A stretch of DNA of 64,000 nt from Streptomyces sp. NBC_01255 (GTDB taxonomy: Bacteria > Actinomycetota > Actinomycetes > Streptomycetales > Streptomycetaceae): the NCBI RefSeq assembly GCF_036226445.1, contig NZ_CP108474.1, positions 1,054,001 through 1,118,000 of the forward strand, written 5' to 3'. This document shows positions 33,068 to 41,464 of this stretch, piece after piece. Below the pieces are notes generated by a model, which saw nothing but the letters and a program-made list of their open reading frames with translations, made no database searches and had not been told where the DNA came from. Positions within the stretch are counted from its first letter, which is position 1, and every line of letters begins with the position of its first letter. Position numbers and translations under genes: made by a program.

Positions 33068-34561
33068 CTACTCGACGCGGCGCAGCGCGTCGGCGGGGCG
33101 CAGGCGCGAGGCGCGCCACGCGCCGAAGGCGCCCGCGACGAGACCGCCGCCGAGGGCGAGGAGCACGGCGAGACCGACGGTGGTGACACCGACCGGGGCG
33201 GTGAGGGCGATGTCGACGGTCTTGCCCACGGCCGTACGGGCTCCGCCGGGACCGCCTGCGGCGCCGCCGAAGACCATCCCGCCGCCCCGCCCGCCGAAAC
33301 CGCTCACGCTCGCGCCCAGTTCGGCGGTGAGGTTCGGGCTGACGGCGGTCACGGCGTACGCGCCGGCGATTCCGACCGCGATGCCGAGGGCGCCGCCGAC
33401 GACACCGTTCACGAGGGCCTCGCCGACGACCTGGCGAGTGACCCGGCCGCTCGTCCAGCCGAGCGCCTTGAGCGTGCCGAACTCGCGGACGCGTCGGCCG
33501 ACCGCCGAGGAGGTGAGCAGGCCGGCGACGAGGACGGCGGCGACGAGCACCGCGTACGAGAGCCACTTGCCCATCGTGGACGCGAGGTTCGCGGCGGTGT
33601 CCAGGGATCCGGAGACCGTCTGGGCGAGATCGGCCGAGGTGGTGACGGTGGTACCGGAGACGTTCTTCTGGATGGCGGTCTTGACCGCCTCGATCCTCGT
33701 CGAGTCGGTGGCCTTCACGTAGATCGTGGTGATCTTGCCGGCGGAGCCGGAGAGCGTCTGCGCCTGCTTCAAGGGTAGGTAGACCTGTGCGGCGGACTGG
33801 CCGCTGTCGGCCGTCGCGATGCCGATGATCTCGAACGACACGCCCTTGACCGTCAGCTTCCCGCCGACCGCGAGCCCCTCCTGCTGGGCATAGGCGCTGT
33901 CGAGGACGGCGACCTTCGCGTCGGTCTCGGTGGTCTTGAAGGTGCGGCCCGTGGAGACGGTGGACGTGGTGAGGGGGCCGAGGTCGGGGGCGGTGACGTC
34001 GGTGCCGTACAGCGTGTAGGAGTTGACGTCGAAGGCCGCTCCGCCGCCGGTGACCGTGTCGCTCGGGCCCGATCCGCCACCGGTTCCGCCGGTTCCGCCC
34101 GGTTGGGCAGGCTGCGCCTGCTGCGCCTCGCCGCGCTGGATCCGGCCGCGGGTGAACTCGCCGTCGATCTTGAGGTTGACGAGGCTCAGCCCGCCCACCG
34201 CCCGGTCGACGCCCTGCTGCTTCGCGACCGTGGCGACGGTGGAGTCCGCCAGGGTCTGGAAGCCCTGGACCATCAGCCGGTCGCTGCTCTGCTCCTCCGC
34301 GCCGTCCTCCTGGCTCTCGAACTCGAACCGGGGCCGCTGCGGCCGCGCGCCCTCCTGGGGCTGCTCCTGGGCCTTGGTCACCGTCAGGTCCGTACCGAGC
34401 CCGTACAGGGACTCGAGCACCTTGCCCTGGGCGACTTTCATGCCGGAGGAGACGGAGTTGACGACGATGACCAGCGCGATCCCGAGCGCGAGCCCGGAGG
34501 CGACGACGAGCGCCGCCTTTCTGCGGCGGCGCAGCTCGCGCCGGAGGTAGGTGAAGAACAT
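33068..34561 (-). CDS. ABC transporter permease, MacB/FtsX type
   Basis: The 497-residue protein has the standard MacB-like layout: N-terminal helix (about 16-40, RKAALVVASGLALGIALVIV), then a large extracytoplasmic domain (about 45-330). That domain includes a Gln/Pro/Gly-rich linker (QAQPAQPGGTGGTGGGSGPS), the MacB core with GTDVTAPDLGPLTTSTVSTG, and VSFEIIGIATADSGQSAAQV. Three C-terminal helices follow (WLSYAVLVAAVLVAGLLTSS, ALVNGVVGGALGIAVGIAGA, TTVGLAVLLALGGGLVAGAF), and it ends RPADALRRVE. Such systems export peptides or lipids or signal by mechanotransmission. First gene of a two-gene operon with the ATPase; no periplasmic adaptor is nearby. Confidence 0.93.
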   Translation of the reverse strand: MFFTYLRRELRRRRKAALVVASGLALGIALVIVVNSVSSGMKVAQGKVLESLYGLGTDLTVTKAQEQPQEGARPQRPRFEFESQEDGAEEQSSDRLMVQGFQTLADSTVATVAKQQGVDRAVGGLSLVNLKIDGEFTRGRIQRGEAQQAQPAQPGGTGGTGGGSGPSDTVTGGGAAFDVNSYTLYGTDVTAPDLGPLTTSTVSTGRTFKTTETDAKVAVLDSAYAQQEGLAVGGKLTVKGVSFEIIGIATADSGQSAAQVYLPLKQAQTLSGSAGKITTIYVKATDSTRIEAVKTAIQKNVSGTTVTTSADLAQTVSGSLDTAANLASTMGKWLSYAVLVAAVLVAGLLTSSAVGRRVREFGTLKALGWTSGRVTRQVVGEALVNGVVGGALGIAVGIAGAYAVTAVSPNLTAELGASVSGFGGRGGGMVFGGAAGGPGGARTAVGKTVDIALTAPVGVTTVGLAVLLALGGGLVAGAFGAWRASRLRPADALRRVE

Positions 34562-34680
34562 GGCGTGAAGGTAGGAGCGGCGGGTGATGGTGGGATAAGG
34601 CCCGCGTGAGAGCCGGATGAGAGCACGTCAGCGGGGCAAAGCCTGGGCACGAGGGGCCTCGCGATGGCAGAGTCGGCGCC

Positions 34681-35664
34681 ATGTCGGACAGTGGGGGAAC
34701 GGTGGGGCCGGAAACGGCACGGCAGGGACCGGAACGGCCGGGACCGGAACGGCAGGGGCCGGAACGGCCGGGACCGGAACGGCAGGGGCCGGAACGGCCG
34801 GGACCGGAACGGCCGGGACCGGAACGGCAGGGGCCGGAACGGCAGGGGCCGGAACGGCAGGGGCCGGAACGGCACGGGCCGGTGACGGCCCTGCTCGACG
34901 CCACCGGGATGTTCTTCAAGTCGGCGCGGGACGCGTTCCCCGGGGCGCTCGCGGCCGACTGGGCGGCCGCCGCCGCCCTCGACCCGGGGGCGGTCGGGCC
35001 CGACGGAGCCTGGCGGCTGGACTTCCGCTGCTTCGCCGTCGCCGACCCGACCGGTACGGGCTGGACCCTGATCGACGCCGGCGTGGGCCCCGCCGAAGGC
35101 CCGGGAGCGCCCTGGTGTCCCGTCCCCGGCCGGCTGCCGGATCTCCTCACCGAGGCCGGGATCGACCGGAGGGACGTCCACACCGTCGTCCTGACGCACC
35201 TGCACGAGGACCACACGGGCTGGGCCGCCGACGCCGCGGGGCAGCCCTTCTTCCCGGACGCCCGGTACGTCGTCCAGGGCGCGGAGACCGCCGCGCTCGA
35301 CCGGCACGACCCGGTGTGGTCCTGGGTCGTGGAACCGCTGCGGGCCGCCGGGCAGTTGCACGAGATCGACGGCACGCACCGGCTCCGCCCCGGTGTCACC
35401 CTGCTGCCCACGCCGGGGCACACCCCCGGCCACCAGTCGGTCCTCGTCGAACGCGCCGACGGCAGGGACGTCCTGGTCACCGGCGACCTCCTCGTGCACG
35501 CCGTCCAGCTCGCCGCTCCGTCCGTCGCGTACGCCCATGAGCGCGACCCGGCCACGGCGCGGGCCTCCCGCGAGGAACTGCTCGCGCGGGCCGCCGAACG
35601 CGGCGCGGTCCTGGCGACGGCCCACCTGACCCGCCCGTTCGTCGAACCGCCCAAGTCGCTCTAA
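34681..35664 (+). CDS. Metallo-beta-lactamase-fold hydrolase with N-terminal GPERx repeats
   Basis: The 327-residue frame starts at the ATG at 34681. Residues 16-65 are ten five-residue repeats GPERP/GPERQ/GPERH encoded by a 15-base minisatellite. The MBL domain follows: GWTLIDAGVG, VVLTHLHEDHTGWA (HxHxDH), LLPTPGHTPGHQSVL (His), VLVTGDLLVHAVQ (Asp) and LATAHLTRPF (His). Homology to MBL proteins starts near VTALLDATGMFFKSARDAFP (residue 67 on; GTG at 34882), so translation might instead start there and leave the repeats in the leader. Substrate unknown; lactonase- or phosphodiesterase-like enzymes share the fold. Convergent with the ROK gene. Confidence 0.85.
   Translation: MSDSGGTVGPETARQGPERPGPERQGPERPGPERQGPERPGPERPGPERQGPERQGPERQGPERHGPVTALLDATGMFFKSARDAFPGALAADWAAAAALDPGAVGPDGAWRLDFRCFAVADPTGTGWTLIDAGVGPAEGPGAPWCPVPGRLPDLLTEAGIDRRDVHTVVLTHLHEDHTGWAADAAGQPFFPDARYVVQGAETAALDRHDPVWSWVVEPLRAAGQLHEIDGTHRLRPGVTLLPTPGHTPGHQSVLVERADGRDVLVTGDLLVHAVQLAAPSVAYAHERDPATARASREELLARAAERGAVLATAHLTRPFVEPPKSL
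34726..34875. repeat. 15-base minisatellite, ten units, at the start of the MBL gene
   Basis: Units GGRCCGGAACGGCMG repeat ten times without a break, each encoding Gly-Pro-Glu-Arg-(Pro/Gln/His). The 15-base period keeps the frame for any copy number. Units differ only at the third base and the last codon, which points to recent expansion. Confidence 0.95.
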
Positions 35665-35671
35665 GGGAGCG

Positions 35672-36895
35672 TCAGTTGTCCGTCGCTGCCGTCGCGTAGG
35701 CGAGCGGGTCGGTCAGGACGTCGTGGAGGACGAGGGCCGCCGCGCCCCGGGCGGCGTCGGACGCCGGGGAGGCGGCGCGGAGACGGGCGGCGTCCGGGGT
35801 CCAGAGGCCGGAGACCACCCGGGCGGCGAGCTCCTCGGCGACGGCCGGGGCCAGCCAGGGCATGAGGAGCGGGAAGATGCCGCCGAGGACGACGGCCTCG
35901 GGATCGAGGAGGTTCACGGCGCCCGACAGGGCGCGGCCGAGCATGCGGCCCGCCTCGTCGAGCGCGCCGCGCGTGCGGGGGTCTCCCGTCTCGGCACGGC
36001 GTACGAGCTCCGCGACGTCGCCCGCCGCCGCCGCCCGCAGCAGCGCCGCCTGGCCCGCGTACTGCTCCAGGCAACCGCGTGATCCACAGCGGCAGCGGGG
36101 CCCCTCGGCGTCGACGACGAGATGGCCGATCTCGCCCGCGAAGCCGTGTGCGCCGCGCAGGAGTTCGCCGTGGACGACGATCGCGCCGCCGACGCCGATC
36201 TCGCCGGTGAGGTGCAGAAAGGTGCGGAGGTCTCCGAGCCCGCCGAACCACAGCTCGGCGAGGGCCGCCATGTTGGCTTCGTTGTCGGAGGTCAGGGCGA
36301 GGCCGGCCGGTCCGCCCGTGCCGGGCCGCCGCGCGGCGAGCGCCTCGGCGAAGAGCCGTTCGGCGTCGACCTCGTTCCAGCCGAGGTTGGGCGCCTGCCG
36401 GACGGACCCGCCGGTGACGAGTCCAGGGAGGGCGAGCCCGGCTCCGGCCGGGACCAGCCCCCGTTCGGCCGCGTCGTCGAGCGCCTCCGCGGCGATGCGG
36501 GCGGCCCGGTCCAGTACCTCGGTGGCGCCGGCCGCGCGGTTGTCGAGTCGCTCGGTGCGCCGGACGCGGTCGGTGCCGGTGAGGTCGACGACGCAGACCG
36601 TCACGTAGTCGATGTTGACCTCGACGCCGAGCCCCGCGGGGCCGGTGTCCGCCGGTTTCAGTACGGTCCCCGGCCGCCCGGCCTGCCCGCTGAACGTCTT
36701 GCCCGACTCGACGAGGAAGCCGAGGTCGAGGAGCTGCTCGACGAGCGAGGAGACGGCGGGCCGGGTGAGGCCGACGCGGGACGCGACGGCGGCCCGCGTC
36801 GTCTCCCCCGCGTCGTGGACGGTCCGCAGGACGAGACTCAGGTTGTGCCGGCGCACACCCGACTTGTCGGCCTTGGGTTCCGTGGGCTGGTTCAT
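35672..36895 (-). CDS. ROK-family transcriptional regulator
   Basis: A 407-residue regulator with an N-terminal winged helix-turn-helix (about residues 15-75: RRHNLSLVLRTVHDAGETTR, RVGLTRPAVSSLVEQLLDLG). The ROK domain (about 85-395) has GLGVEVNIDYVTVCVVDLTG (ATP-site strand), ALPGLV, LTGEIGVGGAIVVHGELLRG, GEIGHLVVDAEGPRCRCGSR then GCLEQYAG (the ROK zinc motif) and EAVVLGGIFP. ROK regulators of Streptomyces govern sugar genes, often xylose (Rok7B7/XylR type), and bind sugars in the kinase-like domain. The target cannot be read here; divergent HxlR gene and the xyl locus 8 kb away are candidates. No kinase function is expected with the DNA-binding domain present. Confidence 0.92.
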   Translation of the reverse strand: MNQPTEPKADKSGVRRHNLSLVLRTVHDAGETTRAAVASRVGLTRPAVSSLVEQLLDLGFLVESGKTFSGQAGRPGTVLKPADTGPAGLGVEVNIDYVTVCVVDLTGTDRVRRTERLDNRAAGATEVLDRAARIAAEALDDAAERGLVPAGAGLALPGLVTGGSVRQAPNLGWNEVDAERLFAEALAARRPGTGGPAGLALTSDNEANMAALAELWFGGLGDLRTFLHLTGEIGVGGAIVVHGELLRGAHGFAGEIGHLVVDAEGPRCRCGSRGCLEQYAGQAALLRAAAAGDVAELVRRAETGDPRTRGALDEAGRMLGRALSGAVNLLDPEAVVLGGIFPLLMPWLAPAVAEELAARVVSGLWTPDAARLRAASPASDAARGAAALVLHDVLTDPLAYATAATDN

Positions 36896-36937
36896 GGTGA
36901 GCGAGAGCCTAGTCGCCCCTTTCGCTCACCCGAAAAC

Positions 36938-36954
36938 AGTTCGGTGACCGAACT
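36938..36954. promoter_or_regulatory. Perfect palindrome between ROK and HxlR genes, likely operator
   Basis: AGTTCGGT-G-ACCGAACT is a perfect 17-base palindrome, 42 bases from the ROK start and 20 bases from the HxlR ATG. A dimeric HxlR regulator binding its own promoter is the simplest reading; the ROK protein is the alternative. Confidence 0.7.
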
Positions 36955-36974
36955 CTTCTGCGCTAGTCTCCCCC

Positions 36975-37592
36975 ATGACGCTTCCGCGCGACTACCGCGG
37001 CCAGACCTGTGCCCTCTCCCGCTCGATGGAGATCGTCGGCGAGCGCTGGACGCTGCTCATCCTGCGCGACGCCTTCTACGGGGTCCGCAGGTTCGGGGAG
37101 TTCGCGGCGCATCTGGCGGTCCCCCGCGCCGTCCTCACCGACCGGCTCGCCGTACTCGTCGAGGCCGGTGTCCTGGACCGCCGGCGCGAGCCGGGCACGG
37201 GGCGCCGCGAGGTCTACGTCCTGACGCCCAAGGGAATCGCCCTCTGGCCGGCCGTCCGCGCGCTCACGGCGTGGGGCGAGGAGTTCTACGCGGCGGAGGG
37301 CGGCCCGCGCCGCGTCTTCCGGCACGTCGGCGACGAGGCCCCGCTCGACGCCGACGGACGGTGCACCGGCTGCGGCACGGCCGTACCGGTCGAAGACGTC
37401 CTGGTCACCCCCGGACCAGGGCTCCGGACGCCGCCAGGGTCCCCGGCCGTGGACGCCGACCCGGTGACGGCGGCACTGACCCGCCCTCACCGCCTCCTCA
37501 CTCCTCTCCTCACTCCGCGCCTCCCTCTTCTCCCGCCCGCCCACCCCGTCACCGCGCCCTCAGGGCGCCCCACGAGAGGTCCCCGCCCATGA
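36975..37592 (+). CDS. HxlR-family transcriptional regulator with C-terminal extension
   Basis: The 205-residue protein has the HxlR winged helix at residues 10-105: QTCALSRSMEIVGERWTLLI, LRDAFYGVRRFGEFAAHLAV, RAVLTDRLAVLVEAGVLDRR and EVYVLTPKGIALWPAVRALT. A segment with CTGCG (about 138-142) follows, found in several long HxlR proteins. The last 60 residues are Pro/Leu/Arg-rich, probably disordered. Its stop overlaps the next ATG by three bases plus one (ATGA), so it is translationally coupled to the ketopantoate-reductase-like gene, which is probably its target. Own promoter carries the 17-base palindrome. Confidence 0.92.
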   Translation: MTLPRDYRGQTCALSRSMEIVGERWTLLILRDAFYGVRRFGEFAAHLAVPRAVLTDRLAVLVEAGVLDRRREPGTGRREVYVLTPKGIALWPAVRALTAWGEEFYAAEGGPRRVFRHVGDEAPLDADGRCTGCGTAVPVEDVLVTPGPGLRTPPGSPAVDADPVTAALTRPHRLLTPLLTPRLPLLPPAHPVTAPSGRPTRGPRP

Positions 37593-38512
37593 AGATCCTG
37601 GTCGTCGGCGCCGGTGCCACCGGTGGCTACTTCGGCGCCCTGCTCGCCCGGTCCGGACAGGACGTCACCTTCCTCGTCCGCCCGGCCCGCGCCGCCGCGC
37701 TGCGCGAGCGCGGGCTGCGGGTCGTCGGCCGGGACGAGGAGTGGGTCCTCACGCCGCGGCTCGTCACGGCCGACGAGCTGACCGGCCCGTACGACCTCGT
37801 CCTGCTCTCGGTGAAGTCCACCGGGCTCGACCGGGCCGTCGAGGACATCGCGCCGGCCGTCGGCCCGGACACCGCCCTCGTCCCGCTGCTCAACGGCCTC
37901 GCCCACATCGACGTCCTCAACGCCCGTTTCGGCGCGTCCGCCGTCCTCGGCGGGGTGGCCAAGGTCGTCACGACCCTCGACGAGACGGGTGACATCCGGC
38001 GCCTTGCCCCGCTCGCCCATCTGGCCTTCGGCGAGCAGGACGGGACGGTCTCCCCGCGCGTGGAGCGGATCCGGGCCGTGTTCGACGCGGCGGGGATCGA
38101 CGCGCCGGTGCCGGAACGGGTCATGACCGCGATGTGGCACAAGTGGGTGTTCATCACGACCTTCGGCGCCGTGACGAGCCTGATGCGCGGCACCGTCGGC
38201 GACGTGTACGACACCTCCGGCGGTCCCGCGCTGGGGCCCGCGGTCCTCGACGAGGCCGCCGCCGTCGCCGCCGCGGCGGGTCACCCCGTACCGGAGGCGG
38301 AGCGGGCGGCGACGCTCGCCGTGGTGTCCGCGTCCGGCTCGCGGATGGTGCCGTCCCTGTACCGCGATCTGACGGCGGGACAGCCCACCGAGGTCGAGCA
38401 CCTCTTCGGCGACCTGACCGACCGGGCGCGCGCCTTCGGTGTGGCGACCCCGCTGCTCGACCTGGCGACCCTGCACCTGCGGGTCCACCAGCGCCGGGTC
38501 ACGGCACCGTAG
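37589..38512 (+). CDS. 2-dehydropantoate 2-reductase-like oxidoreductase (ApbA/PanE family)
   Basis: A 307-residue NADPH-dependent reductase. It opens KILVVGAGATGGYFGALLAR (Rossmann GxGxxG), then TFLVRPARAAALRERGLRV, DLVLLSVKSTGLDRA (catalytic Lys region VK.T), LVPLLNGLAHIDVL, WHKWVFITTFGAVTSLMRG (second-domain signature) and RMVPSLYRDLTAGQPTEVEH. PanE proper makes pantoate for coenzyme A; this copy is under an HxlR regulator and outside a pan cluster, so it may act on another 2-oxo acid. Coupled to the regulator by overlap. Confidence 0.9.
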   Translation: MKILVVGAGATGGYFGALLARSGQDVTFLVRPARAAALRERGLRVVGRDEEWVLTPRLVTADELTGPYDLVLLSVKSTGLDRAVEDIAPAVGPDTALVPLLNGLAHIDVLNARFGASAVLGGVAKVVTTLDETGDIRRLAPLAHLAFGEQDGTVSPRVERIRAVFDAAGIDAPVPERVMTAMWHKWVFITTFGAVTSLMRGTVGDVYDTSGGPALGPAVLDEAAAVAAAAGHPVPEAERAATLAVVSASGSRMVPSLYRDLTAGQPTEVEHLFGDLTDRARAFGVATPLLDLATLHLRVHQRRVTAP

Positions 38513-38564
38513 GTCCTGTGCTTTGCCGGTCCTTCGCCTGCCCTTCGCCTGTCCTTCCCGAAGG

Positions 38565-39842
38565 TCAGCCGATGGCCAGCGGCGTACCCGGGGCGAGTGC
38601 GGCCGCGATGCGCTCGGCGACCACCTCGGCCATGTTGCCCTCGGGTGTGGTCGCCGTCTTCGTGGCGGACACCGCGATGGCGAGCCGCTCGGACGGGAGG
38701 TACGCCTGGATGGCCGCGTACCCGGAGAACGACGGGTTCTGGAGCAGCCAGCCGTTGATCACGATGACGCCGAAGCCGAAGTGCTTGGCCTCGGTCTGCT
38801 TGAGGCAGATCGAGGCGGGGCACTTCGCGGTCGCGCCGCCGAGGCCGACCGTGCCCGGGTCGAGCAGGGTCCGGTAGGAGCGGGGCGAGAGGAGCTCGCC
38901 GCTGCCGATGGCCTCGGCGGATCGCGCGAGGTCACAGATGTGGGTCGTGATGACGGCGCCGGGCGCGGTGGTCCACGAGGGGTTCCAGAAGGTGGACTCC
39001 TCGTAGAGGCCGCGGTCGGAGGTGAAGGCGTGCAGGGCCGGGCGCGGGATCTCGGGGGTGAAGTTGTTCCGGGTGTCGCGCATCCCGAGGGGCCCCGTGA
39101 TCCGCTCCTTCATGAACTCGTCGATCCGTACGCCGGTGATCTTCTCGAGCGCGGCGATGAGGAGGACGTAATTGGCGTGGGAGTAGCTCCAGTTGGTGCC
39201 GGGCTCGTACCAGAACGAGTGACGGAGGGGGTAGCCGACGAGCTCCGCCGGGGTCCACGCGCGGAACGGGTGGGCCTCCAGTTCGGCGAGGAAGGCCGGG
39301 TCGGTGACGTAGTCGTGGAGGCCCGTGGTGTTGGTCGCGAGCATCCGCAGGGTGATCTTGTCGGCCTTGGGCAGGTCGGGGAGCCAGCGTTCCACAGTGT
39401 CGTCGAGGCGGACCTTCCGTTCCTCGACGAGCTGGAGGAGGGCGGTGGCGATGTGGGCGAACGCGACGGAACCGGCGCGGAAGTGCATGTCCGGCCGGGC
39501 CGGGACGTTCGTCATGGACTCGCCGAGGGCGTCGGTGACGACCTCGTGTCCGTCGACGGTGACCCGCAGCTGCACGGACTTCAGGCGGAGGTCCTTCTTG
39601 GCCTTGCGGGTGATGGCCAGGACCTGACGGGCCCGGTCGTCGCGGGGGTTCTCGGTCCGCACGCAGTCGCGTCCGCCGTTCCCGCCCCGGTCGCCGGACT
39701 CCTCGGCGGACACGGGCGCGGTGACGGTCGTCTGGAACGTGACGGCAAGGAGGGCGGCGCAGAGGAGGGCCCTGCGGGTGCCTGCCCGAGGACGCGTACC
39801 TGTACCTCTGCCGGTACGCGTGCGGAAGGGGGTGAGTGTCAT
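38565..39842 (-). CDS. Secreted beta-lactamase-fold protein (class C/DD-peptidase family) lacking the SxxK lysine
   Basis: The 425-residue protein has a Sec-type signal (TRRALLCAALLAVTFQTTVT, residues about 23-43). The beta-lactamase/transpeptidase-like domain runs from about residue 75: HFRAGSVAFAHIATALLQLV, RLDDTVERWLPDLPKADKIT, LRMLATNTTGLHDYVTDP, WSYSHANYVLLIAALEKITG, GLGGATAKCP and NPSFSGYAAIQAYLPSERLA. At the place of the catalytic SxxK it reads SVAF, so the general-base lysine is absent; the YxN position is YSH. Related Streptomyces proteins also vary here, so this is a subfamily trait rather than damage. Enzyme activity is doubtful. ATG at 39842 chosen, as it directly precedes the signal. 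Confidence 0.85.
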   Translation of the reverse strand: MTLTPFRTRTGRGTGTRPRAGTRRALLCAALLAVTFQTTVTAPVSAEESGDRGGNGGRDCVRTENPRDDRARQVLAITRKAKKDLRLKSVQLRVTVDGHEVVTDALGESMTNVPARPDMHFRAGSVAFAHIATALLQLVEERKVRLDDTVERWLPDLPKADKITLRMLATNTTGLHDYVTDPAFLAELEAHPFRAWTPAELVGYPLRHSFWYEPGTNWSYSHANYVLLIAALEKITGVRIDEFMKERITGPLGMRDTRNNFTPEIPRPALHAFTSDRGLYEESTFWNPSWTTAPGAVITTHICDLARSAEAIGSGELLSPRSYRTLLDPGTVGLGGATAKCPASICLKQTEAKHFGFGVIVINGWLLQNPSFSGYAAIQAYLPSERLAIAVSATKTATTPEGNMAEVVAERIAAALAPGTPLAIG

Positions 39843-40026
39843 GGGCCGCACTATGTCCGGAAGACCGGCGGCGCTCCGCCGGAACACTCCGAGCACGGGG
39901 GCGGACGCGCCCGTGCGGGGCAGGCGCCTGACGCCGTTCGGACGCAGCGCGCCCCGGGGCCGGCTGCGTGGCTGCCGATCGGAAAGCAGATGCGGACCGC
40001 CCGCGCCGTGGTGTGTGATCGGGGGC

Positions 40027-40893
40027 ATGACGATCGTAGGGGACAAGCCGGGAGTCGACGGGCTGGGCGAGGCCTTGGACGCGCTGCGGGAGTGGCAGGA
40101 CGAGGGTGCGCCGGCTCAGCTGCATCCGGGGGATCTGGGCTGGTTCTGGCGGTCGGGTGCGGAAGCGACCGCCGCGGCGGTCAGGACGTGGAGCCGGGAC
40201 GGACGGATCCTCGCCGTCGGCCTCCTGGACGGTCCGGGGCTGCTGCGGCTGACGATCGCGCCGGACGCCCGGCGGGACGAGGAGCTGGCGCGGCGGTTGG
40301 TCGACGACGTCGCGGCGCCGGAGCGTGGCGTGCTGCCCGGCGGAAGGGCGAGCATCGAGGCACCGATGGACGCGCTGGTCCAGGATCTGCTGCCCGAGGC
40401 CGGATGGCACGCCGACGAGCCGTGGACACCGCTGCGCCGCGACCTGACGGAGCCGGTGGACGACCCTGGCGTACGGATCGAGGTGGCCGGGCCGGAGCGG
40501 GCGCGCGCGTTCGCCGCCGTCCACCGGTCGGCGTTCGACGGGTCGAGCTTCACCGAGGAGCGCTGGCACGCGATGGCGGCCGGATCGGCGTACGCCGACG
40601 CCCGGTGCCTGATCGCGTACGACGACCAGGGCGACGCGGTGGCGACGGTGGCGGTGTGGTCGGCGGGTCCGGGGAAGCCGGGGCTGCTCGAACCGGTGGG
40701 CGTGCACCGGGACCACCGCCGCCAGGGCCACGGCAGGGCGATCAGCCTCGCGGCGGCGGCCGCACTCCGGGAGCTGGGCTCGTCGAGTGCGATCGTCGGC
40801 ACCCCGAGCTCCAACGTCGGCGCCGTCGCCACGTACGAATCAGCCGGCTTCGACCGACGTCCGCAGGTCCGGGACCTGTCGCGGGACGCGTAG
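40027..40893 (+). CDS. GNAT-family N-acetyltransferase, tandem-domain type
   Basis: A 288-residue protein with two GNAT-like halves. The first (about 30-130) has WSRDGRILAVGLLDGPGLLR and an acetyl-CoA-loop-like TIAPDARRDEELARRLVDDV. The second (about 145-288) has VAGPERARAFAAVHRSAFDG, the beta-4/alpha-3 unit LEPVGVHRDHRRQGHGRAIS (the acetyl-CoA pyrophosphate loop RRQGHGRA) and NVGAVATYESAGF. The layout resembles mycothiol synthase-like proteins but it lacks specific signatures, so the substrate is unknown. ATG at 40027, preceded by a G-rich tract. The next GNAT gene begins 49 bases later. Confidence 0.88.
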   Translation: MTIVGDKPGVDGLGEALDALREWQDEGAPAQLHPGDLGWFWRSGAEATAAAVRTWSRDGRILAVGLLDGPGLLRLTIAPDARRDEELARRLVDDVAAPERGVLPGGRASIEAPMDALVQDLLPEAGWHADEPWTPLRRDLTEPVDDPGVRIEVAGPERARAFAAVHRSAFDGSSFTEERWHAMAAGSAYADARCLIAYDDQGDAVATVAVWSAGPGKPGLLEPVGVHRDHRRQGHGRAISLAAAAALRELGSSSAIVGTPSSNVGAVATYESAGFDRRPQVRDLSRDA

Positions 40894-40942
40894 CACCCGG
40901 GGGGTCTCCAGCTCGTGACGACCCGTGGGGCAGAGTAGGGGC

Positions 40943-41446
40943 ATGCCTACGTACGAGACGATGTCGTTCCACCTGGAGACCGAGCGGCTGATACTGCGGC
41001 CGTGGGCCGAGTCGGACGCCGCCGAGTTCCGCGCCCTCATCCTCGAACGCGGCAAGGGGGCGTCCTCGGTCGAGCACATCCGGACGGCCATCACGGAGCT
41101 GCTCACCGCGACGGAGAGCACGGGGATCGCCCTGCTGCCCATCCAGCGCCGCGACGAAGGCGACTTCATCGGCTACTGCGGGTTGATCATCGGCCGCACC
41201 ACGCTCGATGAGCCGGAGATCGCGTACGAGTTGTTCCAGCACGCGCATGGGCGTGGCTACGCCACCGAGGCGGCCGCCGCGGTGCTCGACGCGGCGATCG
41301 CGACCGGGCGGAAACGGCTCTGGTCGACCGTCGGCGCGTGGAACGCGCCGTCGCTCCGTGTCCTGGAGAAGCTGGGATTCGAGCGGGATCACGATTCGAT
41401 CGAGGAGGCCGGTGAAGTGGTGTGGCTCACGCGCTCGTTGCCGTGA
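40943..41446 (+). CDS. GNAT-family N-acetyltransferase, RimJ/RimL type
   Basis: A 167-residue acetyltransferase: HLETERLILRPWAESDAAEF (classic RimJ/L opening), DFIGYCGLIIGRTTLDEPEI, YELFQHAHGRGYATEAAAAV (acetyl-CoA loop) and WNAPSLRVLEKLGFERDHDS. Members acetylate protein N-termini or small amines. It may be co-transcribed with the preceding acetyltransferase. Convergent with an unknown gene, 18 bases between stops. Confidence 0.92.
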   Translation: MPTYETMSFHLETERLILRPWAESDAAEFRALILERGKGASSVEHIRTAITELLTATESTGIALLPIQRRDEGDFIGYCGLIIGRTTLDEPEIAYELFQHAHGRGYATEAAAAVLDAAIATGRKRLWSTVGAWNAPSLRVLEKLGFERDHDSIEEAGEVVWLTRSLP

Positions 41447-41464
41447 CGCGAGACCGTGCGTGCT

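Noticed and set aside
34726..34875. Regular repeats that might suggest a CRISPR array
   Set aside because: Units are contiguous 15-mers with no spacers, and no cas genes are present.
38439..40991. Plus-strand frame of 850 codons over the beta-lactamase-fold gene
   Set aside because: Gly/Arg/Val-rich antisense shadow of that gene and of the acetyltransferase in another frame.
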